Source: Streptomyces sp. ISL-94 (lineage in GTDB: Bacteria > Actinomycetota > Actinomycetes > Streptomycetales > Streptomycetaceae). From it: a stretch of 64,000 bases of DNA. The first letter of the stretch is position 1, and each line of letters starts with the position of its first letter. Below the pieces are notes generated by a model, which saw only the letters and a list, made by a program, of their open reading frames with translations, ran no database searches and had not been told where the DNA came from. Below, in pieces: positions 1 through 8,090 of this stretch. The position numbers were made by a program, and so were the translations under genes. The stretch is from assembly GCF_018614075.1 (NCBI RefSeq), contig NZ_JAGGOZ010000117.1:1-64000 (forward strand). The letters are read 5' to 3'.

Positions 1-17
1 ACGACATCACACAGACC

Positions 18-554
18 CTAGCCGCGCGGCCCCCGGGTCGCTGCGGCGCGGCGGAAGGCCTCGTCGCAGGTCCGGCCGGAGCGGGTGGCCACGAGCGAGA
101 GGGTGTCCACGAGGCCGCCGTTGGTGAACTCCAGGCGCCAGGAGCCGCTGGTCAGCGCCACCGCCGGAACGGGCTCGCCGTGGCGGGCCGTGACCTGCCA
201 GCCGCGTTCTTCCAGGGCGGTTTCGAGGGCCGCCATCCGGCCGTCGTCGGCGGGGCCGTCGCCCGTCCAGTCCACGATGCAATCGGCGAGCTCCCCCTCC
301 GCGGCGGGGGAGGCGGCGCCCGGGATGAGCCCGGCAGCGGTGGCGGCCGCGGCCAGTTCCGCCGCGACCGTGCCGCGCGAGGGCTCTCCCCCGGCGCGGG
401 CCGGGGTCTTCCCTCCCGCGAGCTCCCGGACCCAGCCGTCCCCGCGGTCCTCCCCGACCGAAGCCAGGACAATCCCGCCGACGGCAAGGATGGCCGCAAG
501 CGCCACGACCCCTGCGACAGCCGCCCACACGGCTCCGCCCCTCCTCCTGCTCAC
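18..554 (-). CDS. Hypothetical membrane-anchored protein
   Basis: A protein of about 178 residues. I chose the GTG at 554 because a GGGGGGA ribosome site lies just upstream; an ATG 60 bases further up is possible. The N-terminus is basic (SRRRGG) and is followed by one hydrophobic segment at residues 7-32, so the rest probably lies outside the membrane, either anchored or secreted. The C-terminal part contains two cysteines (in ADCIVDW and RTCDEAF), which could form a disulphide after export. I do not recognise a domain. The gene converges on the left window edge and has no visible operon partner. Confidence 0.65.
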   Translation of the reverse strand: MSRRRGGAVWAAVAGVVALAAILAVGGIVLASVGEDRGDGWVRELAGGKTPARAGGEPSRGTVAAELAAAATAAGLIPGAASPAAEGELADCIVDWTGDGPADDGRMAALETALEERGWQVTARHGEPVPAVALTSGSWRLEFTNGGLVDTLSLVATRSGRTCDEAFRRAAATRGPRG

Positions 555-826
555 GTTCGTCCCCCCGCACCCCTGTGACCTGCCGCCGGGCGTCGTGCTC
601 CGGCCACGGGCCACAGGCTAGGGGGTGTCTGACCGACTGAGCACGGCGGGGCCAGCCAGAGACGCGCCTGACCAGGGCGGGGCGGGTTGCCGCGGGTGGA
701 TCGCTGGTCGTCGTCCGCTGCCCGCGCCTGCGGTCGCGCCGGTGATGTCCGCAGCCCGCAACAGGCGAGCTACCCGGCGCCGCCCACAGCCGCGGCCGTC
801 ACGGAGCAGCGCGGCGGGCACACGCG
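555..826. other. Intergenic region, nothing recognised
   Basis: Frames on both strands here are open only because of GC bias; they lack ribosome sites and family resemblance. Together with the unrelated-looking first 100 bases of the next entry, this makes a gap of roughly 380 bases in which I see no gene, repeat or RNA. Confidence 0.4.
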
Positions 827-1459
827 GTGCGCCCCGTACAGGCTGCGGGAACGGGCGTGAACCTCGGTGATACGTGCAAGTCAGCTCCGCATCGCGGCCC
901 ACTCGGGGCGGCGCGGCGTTCTGACACCGGGCGTGTAGGCAGGGCGGACGGGGAGACCAGGTACTGGCGGCGCATCGTGGCTGCCATGCGCTCTGTGGAG
1001 GGGCAGCGGTTCCGTTTCGACTTCGCCCCCAATCGCGGCGGTGACGCGATCGCCTGGACCAGGTGCTACCCAGGTGATGACGTGGTCGATGTCATTGGCA
1101 TGGACACCTACGACCAGCCGCCCGGCCGTACCTTCGGCGAGCAGGTCACCCAGCCCTACGGACTCCAGCGGCAGGTCGACTTCGCGAAGGCGCACGGCAA
1201 GCGGATCTCGTACCCCGAATGGGGGCTGTTCCGGAACGGCGACAACCCTGAGTACATGCGGCACATGCTGGCATGGATCGCCGAGCAAAGGCCGCTTTAC
1301 CACAGCATTACCGACTACTGCCCGCACGGCGTGTGGCAGTGCAGCCAGAACCCGCGCTCCGCGCGAGTGTTTCGGGAGTTCCTGTCCCCCAAGCACGGCC
1401 GCGGTCGTCTGCCTTACGGCTTCGACCGTGAGGACTACGCGGTCCGGCCGAGGGGCTGA
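827..1459 (+). pseudogene. C-terminal fragment of a GH26-like glycoside hydrolase
   Basis: From about position 960 the reading frame resembles the C-terminal half of a beta-mannanase or GH26-type secreted glycosidase (FDFAPNRGG, GMDTYDQPPG, SYPEWGLF). The glutamate in YPEWG sits where clan GH-A enzymes carry the nucleophile. The N-terminal half of the barrel, which would carry the acid/base residue, and a signal peptide are missing. The first 40 or so codons of the open frame look unrelated, and no convincing ribosome site is present. I read this as a truncated, probably inactive remnant. The family call rests on motif resemblance only. Confidence 0.55.
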
Positions 1460-2130
1460 GCCTTCCCCCTCTTCGCTCTGAGCCGGCCAGATGCAGGGGG
1501 AGGACGAGGACGGCCTGCACGAGGCTGGTGGTGTCGGGTGCTCGCGCAGCGGCCCTTGTGTCGGAACCACCAGGACTTCGGGGGAACGTTCCCCGTTGCA
1601 CAGCCCGACCGCGTTGAGACAGACGGCCCACGCCCATGGCCGCCGGCACGGCTTGCCTCATGCCACCCGGCGGCGGAACAGCTGTATCGCGCCGGCGCGA
1701 TCGCCGCCTCCGACACCCAGGCCGCGGTGCCCGCCGTCGATGCCACCGCGGCCGGCCACTCCCAGCGCCTCTACCTCAAGAAGCTCACACCGTCCGGAAC
1801 GCTCACTTCTCCCCGGCTCCGGAGCCCGACGCCGGCACCGACACCGACACCGACACCAACCAGGGCGCCGACCACACCGCCGACGCACCCCAGAACGAGA
1901 CCGACGCCGTACTTCAACCCTGACCAGACCGCGAACCAGCGCCGGAGCGTCCGAAGAACAGACAGCCCGCCTACGGCGCGGCGCTGCAACGCCTCTGACG
2001 CGTTCGCCAAACCCCGCGACCGGGCCGCCGCGCAAGTCGTATCGGCCCGTGCCGTAGCGGACGGGGCGGCGGTCGGGTCCCAGCCCACCCACGGCGCGCC
2101 ACCGGCCACACCTCTCCGCCCGGGGGCGTA
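1460..2130. other. Non-coding or degraded region
   Basis: No confident gene in 670 bases. A plus-strand frame from about 1675 to 1800 (reading EQLYRAGAIAAS and HSQRLYLKK) looks protein-like but has no start and runs into Pro/Thr-rich low-complexity sequence. A short microsatellite of the unit accgac lies at about 1836-1860. This may be the remnant of a decayed gene. I could not assign a family. Confidence 0.35.
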
Positions 2131-2322
2131 TCAGCGGTCGGGGTGCTCCCGGGCGCGGGACTCGGCCGCGGTCTGGGGCAGCAGGCCGAGCATGTCCAGC
2201 AGGACCGCGAGATCGTCGGGGTCGGTGGCGCGTGCGGCGACGACGCGGCGCGCCGCCTCCCGGTCCCCCGTCCCGCAGGGCGTCAAAAGGGCGGGTTCTT
2301 CACAGCCGAAGGGATCTTTCAC
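2131..2322 (-). CDS. Small hypothetical protein
   Basis: A 63-residue open frame with a GTG start. The central stretch DPDDLAVLLDMLGLLP looks like a conserved amphipathic helix of a small soluble protein. There is no strong ribosome site, so the start is uncertain. It lies downstream of, and on the same strand as, the CBM48 protein at 2410, with an 87-base gap. Function unknown; I support it mainly by codon bias and by an uninterrupted, protein-like sequence. Confidence 0.45.
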   Translation of the reverse strand: MKDPFGCEEPALLTPCGTGDREAARRVVAARATDPDDLAVLLDMLGLLPQTAAESRAREHPDR

Positions 2323-2409
2323 CGGCCGATCTCAGCACGCCGGCCCCCGGTCTGCAGCCGGACTGCTCCACATGCGCCGAGAGCCGTTGCCCGGCCTCGC
2401 CGCTGGCGG

Positions 2410-2685
2410 TCAGGTGTGCAGGCGGCTGTTCTCGCCCTCCCGGTCGCCGGCGCTCTCGTCGTTGAACCAGTAGTCACCCGCCGCGAGGTAGCGGAACGAG
2501 TGGGTGGCGTTGCTGGGGAGTTCGACCGAGACGGCGCGCTTGCCGTCCTTGCGGGCCCTGAGGGGGTGGACGCCGGGCTGCCAGTCATTGAAGTCGCCCA
2601 CCACGCTCACCGGCCCGGGCGGTACCTCACCCGGAAGGACGAACGTGACCTCGATACGGTCCTTCCGCGGCCTGCGTTCCAGCAT
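2410..2685 (-). CDS. Single-domain CBM48 (isoamylase early-set) protein
   Basis: A 91-residue protein consisting of only one CBM48/isoamylase N-terminal (early set) domain, the fold that binds alpha-glucan chains in glycogen-branching and debranching enzymes and in AMPK-beta. Visible hallmarks are VSVVGDFNDW near residue 30, an RKDG loop and FRYLAAGDYWFND near residue 70. No catalytic domain follows. A close copy lies at 47283, with about 71 of 91 residues identical. Stand-alone domains of this type are common in Streptomyces; a role in binding glycogen or as an adaptor is an inference. The ATG at 2685 has a weak purine-rich leader. Confidence 0.85.
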   Translation of the reverse strand: MLERRPRKDRIEVTFVLPGEVPPGPVSVVGDFNDWQPGVHPLRARKDGKRAVSVELPSNATHSFRYLAAGDYWFNDESAGDREGENSRLHT

Positions 2686-2876
2686 GGGTTACTCCTGCCA
2701 GCAGTGATGGAGGGGAAGACTCCATGGTCGGCGGTCCCGGCAGCGGCCGCGCCCCGGCGCCGCCGAACGGGCGGTCACCTCGCCCGCCCGGGCAGCGCTC
2801 TCGCGGGTGAGGCCCGCATCGAGCGCCTCGCCGACAGCAGCGAACGCGGGGCCCCGCGACGAGTCTCCGCGCGGTC

Positions 2877-3050
2877 CTAGGCTTCCTTGCCGGCCAGGAT
2901 CCGGTCCGCAAGGTAGTGCGGACAGGTTCTGGCGTGCCAGGTGACCGTCAGACATCCCTCCCGGGCGGCGAGGGTGCGGGCGGCGCCGGCGTCGGGGCCC
3001 GCCTTGCAGTAAGAGCAGATGACGGTCCGCGGCCGAAGTACGTTCACCAT
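2877..3050 (-). CDS. Small Cys/His-containing hypothetical protein
   Basis: A 57-residue protein starting at the ATG at 3050, preceded by the ribosome site AGGAAAGG; longer readings of the same frame lack one. It carries the pair CSYC near residue 12 and a later RTCPHYL segment, so it may bind a metal ion in the style of a small zinc ribbon. Family not recognised. It is on the same strand as the CBM48 gene at 2410, separated by 191 bases that show no clear gene. Confidence 0.55.
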   Translation of the reverse strand: MVNVLRPRTVICSYCKAGPDAGAARTLAAREGCLTVTWHARTCPHYLADRILAGKEA

Positions 3051-3422
3051 CGGGCCCCTTTCCTCCCTTCCCCGGAAACCTGCCTTACCGCGTCCACATC
3101 TATCAAATGTGCACACGCTCCGAACCCGTACCCGCGGGTACAGGTCAGAGATCCGCTGTTTGGGCGTCTCGCCGGGTGCCGGAGCTGCCCGGAAACCGGC
3201 CGAGGCCTTCAACCCGGGGGCGCCAGGGGGCGGCACGCCCAGTCTCCGACAAACGCTCAGCCGCTCACCGGAGCCCGCAGCGCCACGTGGCCCGCCTCGG
3301 GCGTCCACCCCTCCACCATCGCCCGCGACCGCACGCCGAAAGACGCTGGCTACCGTCAATGGCTGTGATTGTTAACCGAGTTGGGGCGCGCCGCTCGCTG
3401 AGGACTGAGGAGGTTCAGGCGC
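3051..3422. other. Intergenic region, nothing recognised
   Basis: About 370 bases with GC-rich open frames on both strands but no ribosome sites, recognisable domains or strong repeats. The first 20 bases hold the ribosome site of the gene at 2877. Confidence 0.4.
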
Positions 3423-3875
3423 TCAGGTCTGGCATTGCTTCGTGGATGCGGGAGACCAGCCGCTCCACGCGGAGCCCTCAGCGCGAGCATGCACTCGGAT
3501 CTCGACCTTCACGGGGCCGCATGCCCGCGTCGTAGCTCCCACTTCGACAGGGCCGATGGCCTCGCCTGGCGGGACATAGGCGCGACCGCTGCCAAGTTTC
3601 ACCCAGTGACCACCATCGACCACGCGGAAAAATGCCTCATACGAAACATTCAGTCCCTTTGCTCCAGTGTTACGCGCCTTGATGTGCGCCGTGATCTCCC
3701 GAGTGATGACCTTGCCGACAGATCCTCGCTGGGCACTGATGCAGCCATTGACGGCTACACGGCCGGTCGACACACCTCCACCACAGGCGATTGCTGCAGC
3801 ATGAGCGTCGGCCGGCAAGGTCAGCATGGCGAGTGCCGCTGCACCCAGGACCGTTCCGGTGCGCCTCAAATACAA
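3423..3875 (-). CDS. Secreted hypothetical protein
   Basis: A protein of about 150 residues with a TTG start at 3875, chosen because AAGGGA lies about nine bases upstream and the product then begins with a classical signal peptide: LRR, a hydrophobic core, then ADAHAAA as a likely signal peptidase I site near residue 28. The mature part has three cysteines (ACGGG, NGCIS, RACGP) and ends in a Trp-rich, cysteine-containing tail. Codons are less GC-biased than in neighbouring genes, hinting at acquisition. No domain is recognised; it is probably an extracellular beta-rich protein. Confidence 0.65.
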   Translation of the reverse strand: MYLRRTGTVLGAAALAMLTLPADAHAAAIACGGGVSTGRVAVNGCISAQRGSVGKVITREITAHIKARNTGAKGLNVSYEAFFRVVDGGHWVKLGSGRAYVPPGEAIGPVEVGATTRACGPVKVEIRVHARAEGSAWSGWSPASTKQCQT

Positions 3876-4182
3876 TGTCCCATTCCCTTCGGCGAGCCCG
3901 TTACCTCTGAAGAGACCATGGCTCGACTTGGGGCACGACGAGCAGAGTCTCGTCCAGCTCTTCACCCGGATGGGTGTCGGTAGTGGCGCAACCTGCCGGT
4001 GCTGGTGTCGCGTTGACGCCCCGCGGCCCATGCGAAAGCAGCCCAAGATCGGGTACTTCCCAGGCGATCCCGACAGCTGCGACACGGTCCTCATGACCAA
4101 GACCTCTTGAAGAGCGTTTCACTCCCATAGGGGTGGTGTCCGGTGGCGCTGTGGGCCTGCGCGTCGTCGCTGAGGATCTGGG
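3876..4182. other. Intergenic region between two minus-strand genes
   Basis: About 300 bases of lower GC content than the surroundings. It contains the leader of the secreted protein at 3423 and probably its promoter, but I cannot point to clear -35 and -10 hexamers. No gene recognised. Confidence 0.35.
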
Positions 4183-4998
4183 TCATGACGTTCCCAGACG
4201 CTCCTTGACACCCACCGGCGGCTCGGGGTGGTCTGAGCGGATCTCCGGCTCCAGCCCCTGCGCGGGTGTGGTGCGGCGCCGCCCGACCTCCGCCCGCCAG
4301 GCCTCGAAGGCCAGGGTCGTCGCCGTCACCAGGGCCAGACCGAGCAGCCAGCCCCCTGCCACATCGCTCACCCAGTGCACGCCGAGCGCCACCCGCGTGT
4401 AACCGACACCCACCACCGAGACCGCCGCGAGCACCCACGGCAGCGGACGCCAGCGCCGGGGCACCAGCGGCAGCAGCGCCAGCAGCAGCACCGCGCAGGA
4501 GGTGGTGGCCGTCATGGCGTGCCCGGAGGGGAAGGAGAACCCGGGCGCATGGGCGACCGGGTCGGGCAGGTGGGGCCGGGCCCGTGCGACCACGTTCTTC
4601 ACCAGCAGGCCCAGCAGGCCGCCGGCCGTCGCGGTGACGGCCGCCCACAGCGCCAGCCGTACGGCGCCCCGCACGAGGAGCCACACCACCAGCGCCGCCA
4701 CCAGCAGCCGCATCGTCAGGGGGCCCCACACCACGTGGGTCAGGAACTCGAGTACCCGCACCCACGCGGGATGCTCCAGCGCGGCCTCGTGCAGCCGCTC
4801 GGCCGCCCCCTGGTCCAGCCGGCGCAGCGGCGGCCACTGCGACTCGACCAGCACCAGGGCGAGCGCGAAGGGCACGGACACCAGGGCGGTCGCGGCCACC
4901 GTCGTCAGCAGCCGCGCGCCGAACCGGGCGTCCGGTCCCGAGCGGGCGGAGACGAGCCGGGCGAGCAGGCGCCGCGGGCGGGTGGAGAGTCGTGCCAT
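4183..4998 (-). CDS. PAP2-family phosphatase (membrane)
   Basis: A 271-residue integral membrane protein of the type 2 phosphatidic acid phosphatase family, which removes phosphate from lipid phosphates such as phosphatidate or undecaprenyl pyrophosphate. The three signature motifs are all present: KNVVARARP (KX6RP), FPSGH, and RVALGVHWVSD (R-X5-H-X3-D). About six hydrophobic segments surround them. The ATG at 4998 is used because the upstream open frame is Arg/Pro-rich and has no family resemblance. The YihY gene at 5100 and a PAP2-kinase fusion at 6122 lie upstream on the same strand, suggesting a small lipid or envelope group. Confidence 0.88.
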   Translation of the reverse strand: MARLSTRPRRLLARLVSARSGPDARFGARLLTTVAATALVSVPFALALVLVESQWPPLRRLDQGAAERLHEAALEHPAWVRVLEFLTHVVWGPLTMRLLVAALVVWLLVRGAVRLALWAAVTATAGGLLGLLVKNVVARARPHLPDPVAHAPGFSFPSGHAMTATTSCAVLLLALLPLVPRRWRPLPWVLAAVSVVGVGYTRVALGVHWVSDVAGGWLLGLALVTATTLAFEAWRAEVGRRRTTPAQGLEPEIRSDHPEPPVGVKERLGTS

Positions 4999-5099
4999 GG
5001 TCGTGGTGCTTCCTTTCGGGGTTTCCCTGCGGCGCGTCAGGGGCTGCCTTGCCGGGGTGCGTTCGGGCACGTCCGGGCGCGTTCGGGCGTGCCGCGCGT

Positions 5100-6080
5100 T
5101 CAGACGCCGGGATCCTCCGTGACCGGTTCCGTCACCCCGGCCCGTACGGCCTCCAGTTGGGCGGCGAAGGCCAGCCCCAGGAACAGCGCCATCGAGGTCA
5201 GGTAGGACCACAGCAGCAACGACACGAACGCGCTGAGGGGCCCGTACACGGTGGCGAAGGAGCCGCTGGCGCCGACGTACAGGCTCAGTCCCCACGTCGC
5301 CAGCAGCCACAGCACCAGGTACACCGTCGCACCGAAGGCCAGCCAGGTGTAGCCGGGCTGGGTGCGGCGGGGGGAGAGTCGGAAGATGGCGCTGGTGGCG
5401 AGGAGGGCCAGCACCACACCCAAGGGCCAGCGCAGCAGGTCCCACGCGCGGATGGTGCCCGGACCGAGGTGGTACACCTCCGCCACCGCGCGGCTCAGGT
5501 GGGCGCCGAGGACGGTGACCGCGAAGCTGAGCCCGAGGGGCAGGCCGGCCAGCACGGACATGACCAGCCCGCGGGTGTACTTGTACAGGAACGGCCGGTC
5601 GCGTTCCGTTCCGTAGATGCGGTTGGCGCCCCGCTCCACCTGGCACAGGGCGGTGGTCACGTTCACGACGGAGAACAGCAGGCCGAGCCAGAGGGCGACC
5701 TGGCTCCCGTCGCCGGGCCGGTGCCGGCTCTGCGTCAGCGCGTCCTCGACCACTTCCTGGCTCGGCCCGCTCGCCAGCCGGCGGATCGTCAGTTCCGCGA
5801 CCCGCCCGATGTCCTCGGTGTGCAGCGCGCTGGACAGCCCGATGACGGCGATGGCCAGCGGGACGATCGACAGCACCGTCTGCAGGGCCAGCGCCCTGGA
5901 GTGGCTGAAGCCGTCGGCGTACCGGAACCGGATGAAGGAGTCCCGTACGAGGCTCCAGCCGCCGTAGCGCCGCAGCGCGGCCACGGCCTCCTCGGCGGAC
6001 AGTTCCTCGCCCTCCACCTCCGGTTCGGCTGCCACCGCCGCCGCGTCCTCGCGCTGCGGTACCCGCGTCGCGGTTCCCAT
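5100..6080 (-). CDS. YihY/BrkB-family membrane protein
   Basis: A 326-residue protein with an acidic cytoplasmic N-terminus (about 60 residues) followed by the YihY/virulence factor BrkB domain: the conserved stretch ADGFSHSRALALQ, the RPFLYKYTRG region and five to six transmembrane segments. The family was once called ribonuclease BN; that assignment was later withdrawn and the role is unclear, with transporter or envelope functions proposed. It sits 101 bases upstream of the PAP2 gene at 4183 and 41 bases downstream of the PAP2-kinase fusion, all on the minus strand, so cotranscription is plausible. Confidence 0.88.
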   Translation of the reverse strand: MGTATRVPQREDAAAVAAEPEVEGEELSAEEAVAALRRYGGWSLVRDSFIRFRYADGFSHSRALALQTVLSIVPLAIAVIGLSSALHTEDIGRVAELTIRRLASGPSQEVVEDALTQSRHRPGDGSQVALWLGLLFSVVNVTTALCQVERGANRIYGTERDRPFLYKYTRGLVMSVLAGLPLGLSFAVTVLGAHLSRAVAEVYHLGPGTIRAWDLLRWPLGVVLALLATSAIFRLSPRRTQPGYTWLAFGATVYLVLWLLATWGLSLYVGASGSFATVYGPLSAFVSLLLWSYLTSMALFLGLAFAAQLEAVRAGVTEPVTEDPGV

Positions 6081-6121
6081 GCCGTCACCCCCTGTCGAAG
6101 TCGTGTGCCTGGAAGCCGGTT

Positions 6122-7909
6122 TCAGCCACCGCCGGTGTAGGCGGCCCGCTCGGTGCGCCCCGCGTCCCCGGCCGCGGTCGTACGCGCCTGCTCGCCCGGC
6201 GCCCGCGGCGGAAGCCAGATCCGCAGCGCGCCCGGTTCCACCTCCGCGCTCAGCCGGGTGCCGGCTCCGAAGACGTCACCGTCGAGCTCGCGCGGCTGGG
6301 GCCGGGCGAAGCGGATCTCGACGCGTACGGCGCTGAAGTACTCCAGCGCACCGCCGGCCACCCTGCCGTGCCCGCCGCCGGAGCCGGCCGCGGCCCGGCC
6401 GGGCAGCATGCGCGCCCCGAGGTGTCCCGCCGCCGCGAGCCAGCCGCGGGCACCGCGCGGATCGAGCAGCACCACCTCCAGCCGGCCGCTGTCGGGCCGG
6501 GCGTCGGGCAGCAGCGGCAGCCCGCCCTGCAGAGTGCCGACGTTGCCGATGACGACCATGCGGGCGCGGCGCTCCCGTACGGGGCCTTCGTCCAGCCGGA
6601 TCGACAGGCGCATCCGGGGATCCCCGAGGTGGCGGACGGCGGACAGCACGTACGCGGCCCAGCCGAGGCGCTCCTTCACCCGCTCGGAGGCGTCGCCGAC
6701 CATGGCGGCGTCGAAACCGGCTCCCGCCATGACGGTGAACCGGGCGGTCCCCAGTCCGTCGCCCTGAACCCGGCCCACGTCGATCAGCGCGGTCTCCCCC
6801 GACAGGGCCGCCTCCAGCGCCGCGGCCGGATCGGCGGGCAGCCGCAGGTTGCGCGCCAGCAGGTTGCCGGTGCCGCAGGGGACCACCGCGAGCGGGATCC
6901 CGGTGCCGGCCAGCACGTCGGCACAGGCGCGTACGGTGCCGTCCCCGCCGCAGACCACGACGAGGGCGGTGTCCTCCTCGGCGATCCGCCCGGCGAGGCC
7001 GCCGGCGGCGTCCTCGGCGGAAGTCGCCGTCCACGCCTGGTCGGCGTAGCCGTGGCGACGCAGGACACTTCGCACGCGCTCGGCCAGTTCCGCCCCGCAG
7101 CCGTGCGGGTGGCGGACCACCACGGCCCGCCGGACTACCGCGTCGTCGTCGCGGGTGGTGCGAGCGGCCGGGAGCCGGTCCGCCGGATGCCGGTCCGCCG
7201 GGACCGCGGCGGAGGCCGGATCCGCGAACGGCCGGGACCGCACCGGCAGCAGCAACGCGTGCGCCACGACGAAAAGGGCGCAGGCCCCGTTGAGCAGGCC
7301 GCCCACCACATCGGACGGGTGGTGCATCCCCCGGTAGACGCGGGAGAACGCCACGGCCACCGGAATCAGGAGCAGGGCGGCGACCACGGCGTACCGCGCC
7401 CACCGCCTGGCGCCGCGCAGGCGGAGCGCCACGAGGACGGCGAGGCCGCCGAACAGGGCAACTGACGCCCCGACATGCCCGGAGGGGAAGCTGGAGGTCG
7501 GCGGCGCGGCGTCCAGATGGGGAACGTGCGGACGCGGCCGCTCAACGACGAGGGTGACCAGCAGGAAGACCGCCGACTGCGCGGCCACGGCCGCGGCCAG
7601 GAACACCGCCTCCCGCAGCCACCGCCCCCGTGAGAGCCCGAGCATCGCGGCGACGGCGAGGACGGTGAGGGCGATGATGCTCTGGGTGCCGGCCAGCAAG
7701 GACAGCCAGTCCGAGAACGGGGTGGCGGGGCCGCCGCGGTGCGCGGCCAGGCCGCGGTTGATGCCGTCTTCCGCCGCCAGCGGCCACTGTTCCGCGAGCG
7801 GACCGGTGACCATCAGCCCCACTCCGGCCATCAGGGCCGCCTGTACCGGCAGCAACAACAGTACGGAGAGGCTGCCGGATCGCTCGGCCGCTCCGCGTTC
7901 AGGTCTCAT
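6122..7909 (-). CDS. PAP2 phosphatase-diacylglycerol kinase fusion
   Basis: A 595-residue two-domain protein. Residues 1-225 form a PAP2 membrane phosphatase with ERPRPH near 124, FPSGH near 141 and the motif ending HHPSD near 200. After a linker, residues 260-570 form a diacylglycerol/sphingosine kinase-like domain with the nucleotide loop GGDGT near 321 and GTGNLLARN near 346. The fusion pairs dephosphorylation and phosphorylation of lipid substrates and is a known actinobacterial architecture. I start at the ATG at 7909; the open frame extends upstream but only with low-quality sequence. It heads the lipid group 7909-4183 and is divergent from glgX. Confidence 0.88.
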   Translation of the reverse strand: MRPERGAAERSGSLSVLLLLPVQAALMAGVGLMVTGPLAEQWPLAAEDGINRGLAAHRGGPATPFSDWLSLLAGTQSIIALTVLAVAAMLGLSRGRWLREAVFLAAAVAAQSAVFLLVTLVVERPRPHVPHLDAAPPTSSFPSGHVGASVALFGGLAVLVALRLRGARRWARYAVVAALLLIPVAVAFSRVYRGMHHPSDVVGGLLNGACALFVVAHALLLPVRSRPFADPASAAVPADRHPADRLPAARTTRDDDAVVRRAVVVRHPHGCGAELAERVRSVLRRHGYADQAWTATSAEDAAGGLAGRIAEEDTALVVVCGGDGTVRACADVLAGTGIPLAVVPCGTGNLLARNLRLPADPAAALEAALSGETALIDVGRVQGDGLGTARFTVMAGAGFDAAMVGDASERVKERLGWAAYVLSAVRHLGDPRMRLSIRLDEGPVRERRARMVVIGNVGTLQGGLPLLPDARPDSGRLEVVLLDPRGARGWLAAAGHLGARMLPGRAAAGSGGGHGRVAGGALEYFSAVRVEIRFARPQPRELDGDVFGAGTRLSAEVEPGALRIWLPPRAPGEQARTTAAGDAGRTERAAYTGGG

Positions 7910-8090
7910 TGACACCGTGTAACCCGCCACGGCCCGCTCATGCGTGCCGGCCGCGATCAGTGGGCCGGACGCGGCGGTCGGGGGGCGCACCGGTCCGGGC
8001 AGACGGTTTCGGGTGGACCGTTCGGCGCCGCGACACCCTGGGCCGACGGACCAGCAGGCCCAAGGGCCGCGCCGACAGTAGCGTGACCGC

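Noticed and set aside
1538-2473. A 311-codon plus-strand open frame
   Set aside because: It crosses low-complexity repeats and overlaps two minus-strand genes, one of them CBM48; only a short protein-like stretch near 1675-1800, which may be a relic.
2689-2955. 88-codon minus-strand frame between the CBM48 gene and the small Cys/His gene
   Set aside because: No ribosome site, overlaps the better supported gene at 2877 and has no recognisable features.
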